The notes under the pieces were generated by a model, which saw only the letters and a program-made list of their open reading frames with translations, did not search any database and had not been told where the DNA came from. A program made the position numbers and the translations under genes. Below, piece after piece: positions 11,589 through 21,124 of a stretch of 64,000 bases of DNA. Every line of letters starts with the position of its first letter. The first letter of the stretch is position 1. The DNA is from Terrimesophilobacter sp963702165 (GTDB lineage: Bacteria; Actinomycetota; Actinomycetes; Actinomycetales; Microbacteriaceae), in NCBI GenBank assembly GCA_963702165.1, contig OY969722.1:1178001-1242000 (forward strand). Direction: 5' to 3'.

Positions 11589-12766
11589 TTGGTCACCTCC
11601 AGCGAGCGCGCGAACAGCTCACGGAACTCGGCGATGTCGTCGTCGCCGATGATCAGCGGCGGCGCGATCCGGATGCTGCTCTCGTTCGCCGCGTTGATGA
11701 TCAGGCCGTTGGCGAGCGCGGCCGCGGAGAGTTCCTTGGCGACCGGCCTCGTGAGGCCGACGCCGATCAGCAGTCCCCTGCCTCGCACCTCGGCGACCAG
11801 GTCGGAGTCGAGTGCACGGATGACCTCACGCAGCTCATCACCGCGCCGGGTGGCGTTCTCCATCAGCCCGGACGCCTCGATCTCGTCCAGCACCGCCAGC
11901 CCGGCCGTCGCCGCGAGCGGGTTCCCGCCGAACGTGCTGCCGTGCTGGCCCGCCTGGAACAGGTCGGATGCCTCACCGAAGGTCACCAGCGCGCCGATCG
12001 GCACACCGCCGGCGAGCCCCTTGGCGATGGTGATCGCATCCGGGATGATCCCGGCGTGCTGGAACGCGAACCAGCTGCCGGTGCGACCGATCCCGGTCTG
12101 GATCTCGTCGATGATCAGCAGCACACCGTGCTCACTGGTGAGCTCGCGCGCGCGCTGCAGGAAGCCGTCCGGCAGGTCGACGACGCCCGCCTCGCCCTTG
12201 ACCGGCTCGAGGAACAGTGCCGCGACATCCGGTCCGATCGCCGTCTCGAGAGCCTCGATGCTGGTGTGGATGTGCTCGATGCCCGGCACCAGCGGCGCGA
12301 AGTCCTTCTGCAGCGCCGGCTGGCCGGTGAGCGACAGCGCGCCCATCGTGCGGCCGTGGAACGACCCGCCCAGGGTCAGGATGCGCGGGCGCGCCCCGCC
12401 CCGCGTGTTCAGCCGGGCCAGCTTGAGTGCCGCCTCGATCGCCTCTGTGCCGGAGTTGCCGAAGAACACCCGGCCCTGCTCGCCCGCGCCGCTGATCTCG
12501 CGCAGCCGCTCGGCGAGCCGGATCTGCGCGGGGGTCGCGAAGTAGTTGGAGACGTGCGCGAGCGTGGCGATCTGGCTGCTCACGGCGGTCACGAGCGCCG
12601 GATGTGCGTGGCCAAGCGAGTTGACGGCGATGCCGGCCAGAAAGTCGAGGTAGCGCTTGCCGTCGACATCCCAGACGTGGGTGCCCTCACCGCGCTCCAG
12701 CACCGCCAGCGGTGGGGCGAAGGTGCCCATCATCGCGGTCTTGTGCCGTTGAAGCCACGTGCTCAT
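11585..12766 (-). CDS. argD: Acetylornithine aminotransferase
   Basis: This PLP enzyme of fold type I converts N-acetylglutamate semialdehyde to N-acetylornithine. The 393-aa protein starts MSTWLQRHKTAMMGTFAPP. It shows FFGNSGTEAIEAALKLAR, the cofactor-aspartate region LLIIDEIQTGIGRTG and the Schiff-base lysine in TIAKGLAGGVPIGA. ATG 12766 overlaps the argB stop (ATGA). A longer frame upstream is shadow inside argB. It could also act as the succinyldiaminopimelate aminotransferase, as known for E. coli ArgD, but that is not testable here. Confidence 0.96.
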   Translation of the reverse strand: MSTWLQRHKTAMMGTFAPPLAVLERGEGTHVWDVDGKRYLDFLAGIAVNSLGHAHPALVTAVSSQIATLAHVSNYFATPAQIRLAERLREISGAGEQGRVFFGNSGTEAIEAALKLARLNTRGGARPRILTLGGSFHGRTMGALSLTGQPALQKDFAPLVPGIEHIHTSIEALETAIGPDVAALFLEPVKGEAGVVDLPDGFLQRARELTSEHGVLLIIDEIQTGIGRTGSWFAFQHAGIIPDAITIAKGLAGGVPIGALVTFGEASDLFQAGQHGSTFGGNPLAATAGLAVLDEIEASGLMENATRRGDELREVIRALDSDLVAEVRGRGLLIGVGLTRPVAKELSAAALANGLIINAANESSIRIAPPLIIGDDDIAEFRELFARSLEVTK

Positions 12767-13605
12767 GTTGCCTGCCCTGACCCTTCGACAATCGTCGTGC
12801 CGCTGACGCCGAAGGGTTCTCGCGTGAGCGGGTGACTGGTGGTGCCGTCGATGATGGCGGCCCGGGCAACGCCGCCCCTGACCGCGTGGAGACATGCGGT
12901 CATCTTTGGAATCATGCCAGATTCGAGGCTCGGAAGCAGACGCTCCAGCGCGGCGGCGTCGAGTTCGCGGATCAGGCTGTCGCGGTTGGGCCAGTCGCCG
13001 TAGAGGCCGGGCACGTCGGTGAGGATGATCAGCCGGTCAGCGCCCAAGGCGATGGCGACCGATGCCGCGGCCGAGTCGGCGTTGACGTTGAGCAGGCTGC
13101 CGCGCGCCTCCCGGTCCGGGGCGATCGCCGAAACGACGGGGATGCGGCCGGCTCCGATGGTCTCCGCGATGACCACAGGGTCGACCTCGACGACATCGCC
13201 GACCTGACCAAGATCGACCGGTTCCCCGTCGACCATGGTGCCGCGCTTCGCGCCGAGGAACAGTGACCGCTCGTCGCCGACGATGGCTTCCGCCTGCTCC
13301 CCCGCCTCTGCGATGCGGTCGGCGAGCTCACGCCCGATGCTGGCCAGCACCTCGCGCACGACGAGCACGGCATCCGGTGTCGTGTAGCGCAGCCCGCCCC
13401 GGAACTCGCTCGGGATGCCGCGCGCCTCGAGCGCCGCGGAGATCTGCGGTCCGCCGCCGTGGGTCACGACCGGTGTCAGCCCTGCGCGCTTGAGCGCGAC
13501 GATGTCCTCAGCGAACGCGCGGCCGAGCTCGGCATCGACCATGGCGTTGCCGCCGAACTTCACGACGACTGTCTCGCCGTGGTGATCGCTGAGCCAGTCG
13601 GTCAT
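12763..13605 (-). CDS. argB: Acetylglutamate kinase
   Basis: This enzyme phosphorylates N-acetylglutamate, the second arginine step. The 280-aa amino-acid-kinase fold shows VVKFGGNAM near the N terminus, THGGGPQISAAL (about residue 47), NVNADSAAASVA and GMIPKMTACLHAV. A shorter N-terminal arm than in arginine-sensitive hexameric enzymes would argue against feedback inhibition, but I cannot judge this securely. ATG 13605 overlaps the argJ stop by one base (TGATG). The frame extends upstream through argJ only because argJ is frameshifted. Confidence 0.96.
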   Translation of the reverse strand: MTDWLSDHHGETVVVKFGGNAMVDAELGRAFAEDIVALKRAGLTPVVTHGGGPQISAALEARGIPSEFRGGLRYTTPDAVLVVREVLASIGRELADRIAEAGEQAEAIVGDERSLFLGAKRGTMVDGEPVDLGQVGDVVEVDPVVIAETIGAGRIPVVSAIAPDREARGSLLNVNADSAAASVAIALGADRLIILTDVPGLYGDWPNRDSLIRELDAAALERLLPSLESGMIPKMTACLHAVRGGVARAAIIDGTTSHPLTREPFGVSGTTIVEGSGQAT

Positions 13606-14755
13606 CAGCTGGAGTACGCGCTGTTCTCGTGCACGTAGTCGTGCGTGAGGTCGTTGGTGAGGACGGTGGCTGTCGCCTCGCCGGCGAACAGGTCGATCAC
13701 GAGGTGCAGCGCGCGCGGCCTGAGGTCGACGGCCTCGCGCGGCTGGTCGGGAGCGCCGGCGTGGCAGACCCGCACGCCGTTCATGGTGACGTCGACCGCG
13801 TACGGGTCGAAGTCGGCGCTCGTGGTGCCGATGGCGGCGAGCACGCGTCCCCAGTTCGGGTCGTTGCCGAACACGGCGGTCTTGAACAGGTTGTTGCGGG
13901 CGACGGAGCGGCCCACCTCGACCGCGTCGTCCTCGGTCGCTGCCCCGCGCACCTCGATCGTGATGTCGTGGCTGGCGCCCTCGGCGTCCTGCATGAGCTG
14001 GGTGGCGAGGTCGAGGCACACCGCGGTCAGCGCGTCGGTGAACTCGCGCACGGCGGGCGGATGCCGGATGCACCGGATGCCAGCAGCGTCACCTGGTCGT
14101 TGGTGGAGGTGCAGCCGTCAGAGTCCAGCCGGTTGAAGCTGACCCGGACCGCGTCGCGCAGCGCCTCGTCCAGCTCGTCCGCTTCCAGGTCGGCGTCGGT
14201 GGTCAGCACGACGAGCATCGTCGCGAGGGCGGGGGCGAGCATCCCCGCGCCCTTCGCCATCCCGCCGATCGACCAGCCCGCACCCTCGTGCAGCGACTGC
14301 TTCGGGCGGGAGTCGGTGGTCATGATGGCGTGCGCGGCGTCCGCGCCGCCGTCACGGCCGAGCGCGCCAGCGGCCGCGTCGACCCCGGCTTCGAGCTTCT
14401 GCAGGTCCAGCTGATCGCCGATCAGCCCGGTGGAGCACACCAGCACGTCGTCCGGCGACACCGCAAGCGCACGCCCCACGGCCTGCGCGGTGGCCTGGGT
14501 CGTGCGGTAGCCCTGTTCCCCGGTGAAGCAGTTCGCCCCACCGGAGTTGAGCACGATCGCCGAGACCGTGCCGTTGGCGGCCACCCGCTCCGACCAGAGG
14601 ATCGGGTTGGCCTTCGCCCGGTTGCTCGTGAACACGACCGCGGCGGATTGGCGCGGGCCACGGTTCACGACGAGCGCGAGGTCCGCGGCGCCGGATGTCT
14701 TCAGCCCGGCAGCGACGCCCGCCGCCTCGAAGCCGAGCGGCGCGCTGACACTCAC
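13605..14755 (-). CDS. argJ: Bifunctional glutamate N-acetyltransferase (ArgJ), one frameshift
   Basis: ArgJ moves the acetyl group from N-acetylornithine to glutamate, giving a cyclic arginine pathway. The upstream 242-aa frame holds NSGGANCFTGEQGY and GGMAKGAGMLAPALATMLVVLTTD. The latter has the autocatalytic cleavage Thr after KGAGM.xP.xATM. The rest, from VREFTDALTAVCLDL to the end with GNDPNWGRVLAAIG, lies in another phase. The break is near 14050-14065 beside GC-rich CGGCGGGCGG. The total length of 1151 nt fits one missing base and a 383-aa protein. GTG 14755 overlaps the argC stop (GTGA). A sequencing error is more likely than inactivation because the operon is otherwise intact. Confidence 0.92.
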
Positions 14756-15798
14756 GGCGCCACCGCGTTGAGCGGGAGTCCGGTGCCCTCCGGCAGCCCG
14801 AGCGCAATGTTCGCCGCCTGGATCGCGGCGCCGGCAGTGCCCTTGGTGAGGTTGTCGATCGCGGTGACGGTGACGATCCTGCCAGCGGCCTCATCCACCG
14901 CGAACCCGACGAGTGCGGTGTTCGCGCCGACGGTGTCCGAGCTTTTCGGGAACTGCCCTGCCGGGAGCAGCCGGACGAATGTCTCGTCCTCGTAGGCGCG
15001 CTCCCACGCCGCGCGCGCCTCGGCGGCGCTGATGCCCGGCGCCAGGCGCGCGGTCGAGGTGGCAAGGATGCCGCGCGACATCGGCACCAGCACCGGTGTG
15101 AAGGAGACGGTCACGTTGCGGCCGCCCGCGGCGGTCAGGTTCTGACGGATCTCCGGCGTGTGACGGTGCACGCCGCCGACCGCGTACGCGCTCGCGGAGC
15201 CCATGATCTCGCTGGCCAGCAGGTGCGGCTGCAGACTCTTCCCGGCACCGGAGGTGCCGACCGCGAGGACGGCCACCAGGTCGTCGGCCATGATGACGCG
15301 ATCCCGGATGCCGGGAGCAAGTCCCAGCGTGATCGCGGTGACGTTGCATCCGGGTACCGCGATGCGGTGTGCGCCGGCGAGCCGGTCGCGCTGCTTACTG
15401 CCGTCGCCGAGCACCAGCTCGGGGAGCCCATAGGTCCACGAGCCGTGGTACTCGCCGCCGTAGAACTTCGCCCAGTCGGCTTCGCTGGTCAGTCGGTGGT
15501 CGGCGCCGCAGTCGATGACCACCGTGGACGCGGGAAGACTCTCGGTCAGCGCGCCGGACTTGCCGTGCGGCATCGCCATGAACACGACGTCGTGACCCGC
15601 AAGCAGGTCGGGCTTGGTCTCCTGCAGCACGAGCTTCTCGTAGGAGCGCAGGTGCGGGTGCACCGCGAGAAGCGGCTGGCCCGCGTTCTGGTTCGCGGTG
15701 ACCGTTCGCACGTCGAGTTCAGGGTGTGCCGCGAGCAGGCGCAAGAGTTCGCCGCCTGCATAGCCGCTTGCGCCGGCTATTGCTACCGAAAGAGCCAT
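14752..15798 (-). CDS. argC: N-acetyl-gamma-glutamyl-phosphate reductase
   Basis: This NADPH-dependent enzyme makes N-acetylglutamate semialdehyde. The 348-aa protein opens with the nucleotide-binding loop IAGASGYAGGELLRLL, has the catalytic-Cys region RIAVPGCNVTAITLGL (about residue 145) and ends LTKGTAGAAIQAANIALGLPE. It is the first gene of argCJBDF. ATG 15798 is preceded by TAGATT with a 6-nt gap, so the operon message may be leaderless. The gap also holds GAGG, which could act as a short ribosome site. No ARG-box-like palindrome was noticed. Confidence 0.97.
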   Translation of the reverse strand: MALSVAIAGASGYAGGELLRLLAAHPELDVRTVTANQNAGQPLLAVHPHLRSYEKLVLQETKPDLLAGHDVVFMAMPHGKSGALTESLPASTVVIDCGADHRLTSEADWAKFYGGEYHGSWTYGLPELVLGDGSKQRDRLAGAHRIAVPGCNVTAITLGLAPGIRDRVIMADDLVAVLAVGTSGAGKSLQPHLLASEIMGSASAYAVGGVHRHTPEIRQNLTAAGGRNVTVSFTPVLVPMSRGILATSTARLAPGISAAEARAAWERAYEDETFVRLLPAGQFPKSSDTVGANTALVGFAVDEAAGRIVTVTAIDNLTKGTAGAAIQAANIALGLPEGTGLPLNAVAP

Positions 15799-15828
15799 CC
15801 TCTAAATCTACCGTCCGACCTTGGGGCC

Positions 15829-18339
15829 TCAGTCGCGCAGGCTCGCGCCGTGCCGCTCGGCTGCGACTGCGACGCCAGCGAGCTTGGACTCGGTCGCCTC
15901 CGCAGCGGTGAGGGTGCGGTCGGGCGCGCGGAAGCGCAGCGCGAACGTGAGCGACTTGGCGCCATCCGGCAGACCGGTGCCGCGGTAGTCATCGACGAGG
16001 TGAGCGTGCTCGAGCAGTTCGCCTGCGCCGTCGATCAGCGCGGTGAGCACCTCGCCGGCCGGCACCGACTGGTCGACGACGAGCGAGACGTCCTGCGTGG
16101 CCGCGGGGTAGCCGGAGATCGGGGTCGGCGCGACTTCTCGGGGTGCCAGGTCGATCAGCGCCCCAAGGTCGAGTTCGAGGACGGCGACAACGCGTGGGAG
16201 GTCGTGCTCTTCGGCCAGCGCGGGCAGCAGCTCGCCTGCGAAGCCGACGCGAGTGTCGCCGACGAGGAGCTCTGCGGTGCGGCCGGGGTGCAGCGCGACG
16301 TGGCTGCCCTGACGGATGCGCAGCTCGGCGCCGACCGCGAACGCGACCTGACGGGCGGCGTCGAGCGCGTCGCTGAGGCCCGCGGGAACGGCGCCCTGAC
16401 CGGGCTGACGCGGAATGCTGTTGCCGACGAACAGCGCGCCGATCCGCAGCGGCTGCTGCGGGATCTGCTCGGCGAGAGCGGCGAGCTCGTCGTCGCTGGG
16501 CTTGGCCGTGCCGCTTGGGATCGTTGCCAGTCCGTAGCGACGCTCCGGGTCCCGCAGATACACCACGCCCGCCTCGAAGATTCCCAGATCGACGAAGCCG
16601 CGGGACAGGTTGCGCCGGGCGATGTCGATGAGCCCGGGAATCAGGCTCGTGCGCAGTTCGGGCGACGCGGGGTCGAGCGGGTTCACGAGGGTGAACGCGT
16701 GCACAGGCGAGTCGTCCGCGGTACCGAAGGTCTCGTTGGCGGCGGTCGTGACGAATGGGTAGGCAAGCACCTCGGTGAGGCCGGCTGCCGCGAGCGTGTT
16801 CGCGGCAGCGCGGCGCAGCCGCTGCTCCCGCGTCAGGCCGCGACCGGGCGGCGCGACCGGAAGCACAGACGGGATGCGGTCGTAGCCGACGATCCGCGCC
16901 GCCTCCTCCGCCAGGTCGGCCTGGTCGAGCAGGTCGGGGCGCCAGGTGGGCGGGGTGACGGTGAGTCCACCGTCGGCCGGCTGGACAGCCGCTCCGATCT
17001 GGGTCAGGGCGTTCAGGATCTCGTCGTCAGTGAAGTCGGCACCGATGATGCCGTTGACATAGCCGTGCGGCAGGAAGATCGGCTCGCGCTCCGGAACCTC
17101 GCCGACGCGGTACACCGCGCCGTCGTCGGTGCCGCCGGCGAGCTCGACGAGCAGCTGGGCGACTCGCGCGGCAGCCGGCTCGGCCACGGCGGGATCGACA
17201 CCTCGTTCGAAGCGGCGGCTCGCCTCGCTCGGCAGCTTATGCCTGCGCGCGGTACGGGCGATCGAGACCGAGTCGAAGCTGGCGGCCTCGATCAGCACGT
17301 TGGTGGTGCTGTCGCTGATCTCGGTGGTTGCCCCGCCCATGACGCCGGCGAGGCCGATCGGCCCCGAACCGTCGGTGATCAGCAGGTCTTCAGGGTTGAG
17401 AGTGCGTTCCTTGTCATCGAGCGTCGTGAGCTTCTCCCCCGGCGTCGCGCGGCGCACCGTGATGCCACCGGTGAGCTTGTCGAGGTCGTAGCCGTGGATG
17501 GGCTGCCCGAGCTCGACCATGACGTAGTTGGTGATGTCGACGAGCAGCGAGATCGACCGGATGCCGGCAAGCGTCAACCGCGCGACCATCCAGGCCGGGG
17601 TCGGCCGGGTCGGGTCGACGTTGCGAACCACACGCGTCACGAAGATCGAGCAGCCGACGCGGCCGCGGATCGGCGTGCGGTCGTCGATGGACACCGGAAC
17701 CGGTGACCCCTCGACCGCGGTGCGAGCGCCGACAGCGGAGTCGTGTTTCGCCGGGTCGCGGAATGCTGCGCCGGTCGCGTGCGAGTACTCGCGGGCGATG
17801 CCCCGGATCGACAGCGCGTACCCGCGGTCGGTGGTCACGTTGACCTCGACCGCCCAATCGTCCAGGCCGAGGAGACTGATCGCATCCGTTCCAGGCGCAG
17901 GATCAAGGCCCAGCTCGGCGAGGCGCAGGATGCCGTCGTGGTCCTCCCCGATGCCGAGTTCGCGCACCGAGGCGATCATGCCGTCGGAGACGTGGCCGTA
18001 GGTCTTGCGTGCCGAGATCGGGAACGGTCCGGGCAGCACAGCGCCCGGCAGCGACACCACGACCTTGTCGCCTTGGTGGAAGTTGTGCGCACCGCACACG
18101 ATCCCCCGCGGCTCACCGTCGCCGACGTCGACCTGGCACCAGCGGATCGTCTTGCCATTGCTCTGCGGTTCGTCGACGTACTCGAGCACCTGCCCGACAA
18201 CGACCGGTCCGGTCACGTCGAAGCCGTAGGCGCTCTCCTCCTCCAGGCCGACCTTGACCAGGTCAGCCTGCAGCCCCTCAGGGGTGATGTCCTCGGGGAC
18301 ATCAACGTACTCACGCAGCCAGCTGATCGGGACGCGCAT
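15829..18339 (-). CDS. pheT: Phenylalanyl-tRNA synthetase beta subunit
   Basis: This is the beta subunit of the alpha2-beta2 enzyme that charges tRNA-Phe. The 836-aa protein starts MRVPISWLREYVDVPED. In order it has the EMAP/OB tRNA-binding domain (about 40-150), the B3/B4 editing domain with GQPIHGYDLDKL (about 230-380), a B5 domain, the catalytic-like core, and a C-terminal ferredoxin-fold anticodon-binding domain ending in RFRAPDRTLT. ATG 18339 overlaps the pheS stop (TGATG). A much longer frame upstream is shadow of pheS. Confidence 0.97.
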   Translation of the reverse strand: MRVPISWLREYVDVPEDITPEGLQADLVKVGLEEESAYGFDVTGPVVVGQVLEYVDEPQSNGKTIRWCQVDVGDGEPRGIVCGAHNFHQGDKVVVSLPGAVLPGPFPISARKTYGHVSDGMIASVRELGIGEDHDGILRLAELGLDPAPGTDAISLLGLDDWAVEVNVTTDRGYALSIRGIAREYSHATGAAFRDPAKHDSAVGARTAVEGSPVPVSIDDRTPIRGRVGCSIFVTRVVRNVDPTRPTPAWMVARLTLAGIRSISLLVDITNYVMVELGQPIHGYDLDKLTGGITVRRATPGEKLTTLDDKERTLNPEDLLITDGSGPIGLAGVMGGATTEISDSTTNVLIEAASFDSVSIARTARRHKLPSEASRRFERGVDPAVAEPAAARVAQLLVELAGGTDDGAVYRVGEVPEREPIFLPHGYVNGIIGADFTDDEILNALTQIGAAVQPADGGLTVTPPTWRPDLLDQADLAEEAARIVGYDRIPSVLPVAPPGRGLTREQRLRRAAANTLAAAGLTEVLAYPFVTTAANETFGTADDSPVHAFTLVNPLDPASPELRTSLIPGLIDIARRNLSRGFVDLGIFEAGVVYLRDPERRYGLATIPSGTAKPSDDELAALAEQIPQQPLRIGALFVGNSIPRQPGQGAVPAGLSDALDAARQVAFAVGAELRIRQGSHVALHPGRTAELLVGDTRVGFAGELLPALAEEHDLPRVVAVLELDLGALIDLAPREVAPTPISGYPAATQDVSLVVDQSVPAGEVLTALIDGAGELLEHAHLVDDYRGTGLPDGAKSLTFALRFRAPDRTLTAAEATESKLAGVAVAAERHGASLRD

Positions 18340-19433
18340 CACACCACCATCCCGAACTGCTGCGAGAAGCGGATATCGCCCTCGACCATGTCCCTCATGT
18401 CGTTCAGTTCGTTGCGGAACTGGAGGGTGCGCTCGACGCCCATGCCGAACGCGAAGCCCTGGTACTCGTCCGGGTCGACGCCGGCGGCACGAAGCACGTT
18501 CCGGTTGACCATGCCGCATCCGCCCCACTCCACCCAGCGGGCGCCACCCTTGGCTCCGGGGTGCCAGACGTCCATCTCGGCGCTCGGCTCGGTGAACGGG
18601 AAGAAGTTGGGGCGCAGCCGGATCTTCGCCTCGGCGCCGAACATGTTGCGGGCGAAATGCTCGAGCGTGCCGCGCAGGTTCGCCATGGTGAGGCCGCGGT
18701 CGATCGCGATGCCCTCGATCTGGTGGAAAACCGGCGTGTGGGTGGCGTCGAGTTCGTCCTTGCGGAACACCTTGCCCGGCGCGATCACATAAACCGGCAG
18801 TTCGCGCTCCAGCAGGCTGCGGATCTGCACCGTCGAGGTCTGGCTGCGCAACACGAGCTGCGAATCGGCGGTCCCCGTCGCACGGCCGCCCGGCGCTGGC
18901 GCGCCGTCCGGAACCGGCTCCGTGGGCCCTTCGACGAAGAAGGTGTCCTGGAGGCTGCGGGCCGGGTGGTCGGCGTCGGTGTTGAGGGCGTCGAAGTTGA
19001 ACCACTCGTGTTCGAGCTCGGGCCCCTCGGCGATCTCCCAGCCCATGCCGACGAACACGTCCCCGATGTGCTCCATGAGCAGGCTGAGCGGATGCCGGGC
19101 TCCAGCCGTCCACCGCGACGGGACGGCAGTCACGTCCACCGCCTCTGCGGCGAGCCTGGCGGTCTCCTCAGCCTGGAACAGTTCAGCCTCGCGAGCCGCG
19201 ATGGCCTGGTTGACGCGGGCACGCGCCTGCCCGACGAGCTTGCCGGATGCGGCCTTCTGGTCGTTCGGCACGTTGCGCAGCTCGCCGTTCAGCCGCGCGA
19301 GCTCCGAGCCGTCGCCCGCGTGAGCAGAGCGCGCCGACTTGAGCTCGGCTAGCGTGCCGGCCGCGGCGACCGCGGCAAGGGCGGCATCGGTTGCAGACGC
19401 GACAGATTCTTCTGAAATCAGGGGGGATGACAC
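18339..19433 (-). CDS. pheS: Phenylalanyl-tRNA synthetase alpha subunit
   Basis: This is the catalytic subunit, a class II synthetase of 364 aa. An N-terminal coiled coil (about 1-95) is followed by HPLSLLMEHIGDVFVGMG, motif 2 with GKVFRKDELDATHTPVFHQ, and motif 3 GFAFGMGVERTLQFRN near the C terminus. GTG 19433 has no Shine-Dalgarno site, but TAAGCT lies 8 nt upstream, so a leaderless start is likely. The pheST unit follows the transporter genes head to tail after 37 bp without a clear terminator. Confidence 0.97.
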   Translation of the reverse strand: MSSPLISEESVASATDAALAAVAAAGTLAELKSARSAHAGDGSELARLNGELRNVPNDQKAASGKLVGQARARVNQAIAAREAELFQAEETARLAAEAVDVTAVPSRWTAGARHPLSLLMEHIGDVFVGMGWEIAEGPELEHEWFNFDALNTDADHPARSLQDTFFVEGPTEPVPDGAPAPGGRATGTADSQLVLRSQTSTVQIRSLLERELPVYVIAPGKVFRKDELDATHTPVFHQIEGIAIDRGLTMANLRGTLEHFARNMFGAEAKIRLRPNFFPFTEPSAEMDVWHPGAKGGARWVEWGGCGMVNRNVLRAAGVDPDEYQGFAFGMGVERTLQFRNELNDMRDMVEGDIRFSQQFGMVV

Positions 19434-19470
19434 GAAGATCTAGCTTAGTCGGCCCGCGCCGAGGGTCGGG

Positions 19471-20406
19471 TTAGGGGTTTGGTCCCCATGCCCCAGTGGC
19501 ACCGCTGCTCGCACTCCCGGGGATAACCGTGATCGCTCGGGTGCCTTCCGCGCCGGGCAGCGCCTGCACGGTACCCGCCCTGCCGAGTTTCGGCCCGCTG
19601 CGGCGTGCGGCGAACCGGGCGATCCAGGAGACCGTCAAGTTCAGCGCCAGGTAGATCGCCAACCCGACGACGAACAGCGTGAACATGTAGCGGCTGCCGT
19701 AGAAGTTGCGCAGGTTGCTGATGGTGCGCGCAAGCTCCGGGTAGCTCACGATGTAGGCGAGCGAGGTGTCCTTCAGCAGCACGACGAGCTGAGCGAGGAT
19801 GATCGGCAGCATCTGCCGGAAGGCCTGCGGGAACTCGATGAGGAGCCAGGTCTTCATCGGCGTGAGGCCGACGGACAGGCCCGCCTCGCGCTGACCGCGG
19901 GGAAGGGACCGGATGCCTGCGCGCAGCGCCTCACCGATGATCGCCCCGTTGTACAGTGCGAGGCCGACGACCCCGGACCAGTAGGAGCCGGCGGTGAAGA
20001 CGAGGAACACGAAGAAGATCATGAGCAGCACCGGGATGCCGCGCACGAACTCCAGAATCACTCCGGTGACCACCCGAATCCAGGTGATCCTCGAAGCCCG
20101 ACCGAACGAGAAGAGGACGCCGATCAGGATGGCGAGAACCGCGGCGACGGCAGCCATCCGAAGCGTGTTCAGGGTCGCTTCGCCGAAGGACTGCCACACG
20201 ATCGGGTCGGCCATGATGTCCCAGCGCGACGCGTCGAACATGCCGGGAGTTTCGACACCGCTGGTCGCGTTCACGCGCGGTGCCGCCAGCGTCACGTACA
20301 TCCAGAAGAAGAACGCGACGATCACGATGACGCCGATGATGGAGGCGATCAGGGAGCGGCGACGGGTTTTCGGTCCCGGCGCGTCATAGAGAACGCTCAG
20401 GCTCAT
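19471..20406 (-). CDS. gluD: Polar amino acid ABC transporter permease (GluD-like)
   Basis: This membrane component probably pairs with the GluC-like permease. The 311-aa protein has an unusually long N-terminal part with one early membrane segment (about 20-42) before the permease core. The core carries the EAA loop EALRAGIRSLPRGQREAGLSVGL that docks onto the ATPase. It ends with a Gly/Ala/Pro-rich cytoplasmic tail. The start overlaps the gluC stop (ATGA). Gene order gluABCD matches the Corynebacterium glutamicum glutamate importer. The symbol follows that order; glutamate specificity is inferred. Confidence 0.85.
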   Translation of the reverse strand: MSLSVLYDAPGPKTRRRSLIASIIGVIVIVAFFFWMYVTLAAPRVNATSGVETPGMFDASRWDIMADPIVWQSFGEATLNTLRMAAVAAVLAILIGVLFSFGRASRITWIRVVTGVILEFVRGIPVLLMIFFVFLVFTAGSYWSGVVGLALYNGAIIGEALRAGIRSLPRGQREAGLSVGLTPMKTWLLIEFPQAFRQMLPIILAQLVVLLKDTSLAYIVSYPELARTISNLRNFYGSRYMFTLFVVGLAIYLALNLTVSWIARFAARRSGPKLGRAGTVQALPGAEGTRAITVIPGSASSGATGAWGPNP

Positions 20407-21050
20407 CTCATCACCACCACTCTCTTCTCAATGGCGCCCGCGATGAGTCCGAGGGGAACCGTGATGCACAGGTACAGCAGTGCCGCGTAAAGCAGGATCA
20501 GGATGACAGCATCTGGATTGTCACGCGCGCCGGCATTGGTCTGCTTGAAGAGCTCGTCGACGAAGAAGATCCCGGCTACCGAAGTGTTCTTGGTCAGGGC
20601 GATGAAGACGTTGATGAGCGGCGGAACCACCATGCGGCCCGCCTGCGGGAAGACGACGAGCGAGACCGTCTGGGTGAAGCCCATGCCTATACTTCGCGCT
20701 GCCTCCGCCTGACCGACCGGCACGCCGTTGAAGCCCGAGCGGATGGCTTCGGCCACGAACGGCGACGTGTAGACGGTCAGACCGATGAGTGCGAGCGGGA
20801 AGTAGTCGAGTTCGGAGCCGAGAATCGGCAGCACGAGCGCACAGAACATGAGCACGAGCAGCAGCGGAACATTCCTGATGACCTCGGTGTACGCCGTCGC
20901 GAATGCTCGCAGCGACGGGACGGGCGAGATCCGCATGACGGCGATGAGCGATCCGACGATGAAGGCTCCGATCCCAGAGATCACCAGCAGCTGCAAGGTG
21001 ACCAAGAAGCCTGCAAGGTATGCCGGCGTCACATTGATGATCGCGTCCAT
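20403..21050 (-). CDS. gluC: Polar amino acid ABC transporter permease (GluC-like)
   Basis: This 215-aa His/Glu/Gln/Arg/opine-family permease has about five membrane helices. It shows the ATPase-docking loop EAIRSGFNGVPVGQAEAARSIGM at about residues 120-142. ATG 21050 lies 74 bp after gluB. That gap holds a strong stem-loop (21080-21116), which probably lowers expression of the permeases relative to the binding protein. It overlaps gluD by 4 bp. Confidence 0.87.
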   Translation of the reverse strand: MDAIINVTPAYLAGFLVTLQLLVISGIGAFIVGSLIAVMRISPVPSLRAFATAYTEVIRNVPLLLVLMFCALVLPILGSELDYFPLALIGLTVYTSPFVAEAIRSGFNGVPVGQAEAARSIGMGFTQTVSLVVFPQAGRMVVPPLINVFIALTKNTSVAGIFFVDELFKQTNAGARDNPDAVILILLYAALLYLCITVPLGLIAGAIEKRVVVMR

Positions 21051-21079
21051 GCATCCCCTCCGAACTGTGTGATGTGGTC

Positions 21080-21116
21080 ACGGTGGGTCCACCCGCTGCG
21101 CGGATGGACCCACCGT
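21080..21116 (-). terminator. Stem-loop between gluB and gluC
   Basis: The perfect 12-bp arms ACGGTGGGTCCA and TGGACCCACCGT enclose 13 nt and are not followed by a T run. In importer operons such a hairpin after the binding-protein gene often protects that part of the message or partly stops transcription. That role is inferred here from position alone. Confidence 0.75.
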
Positions 21117-21124
21117 TGGTGTGC

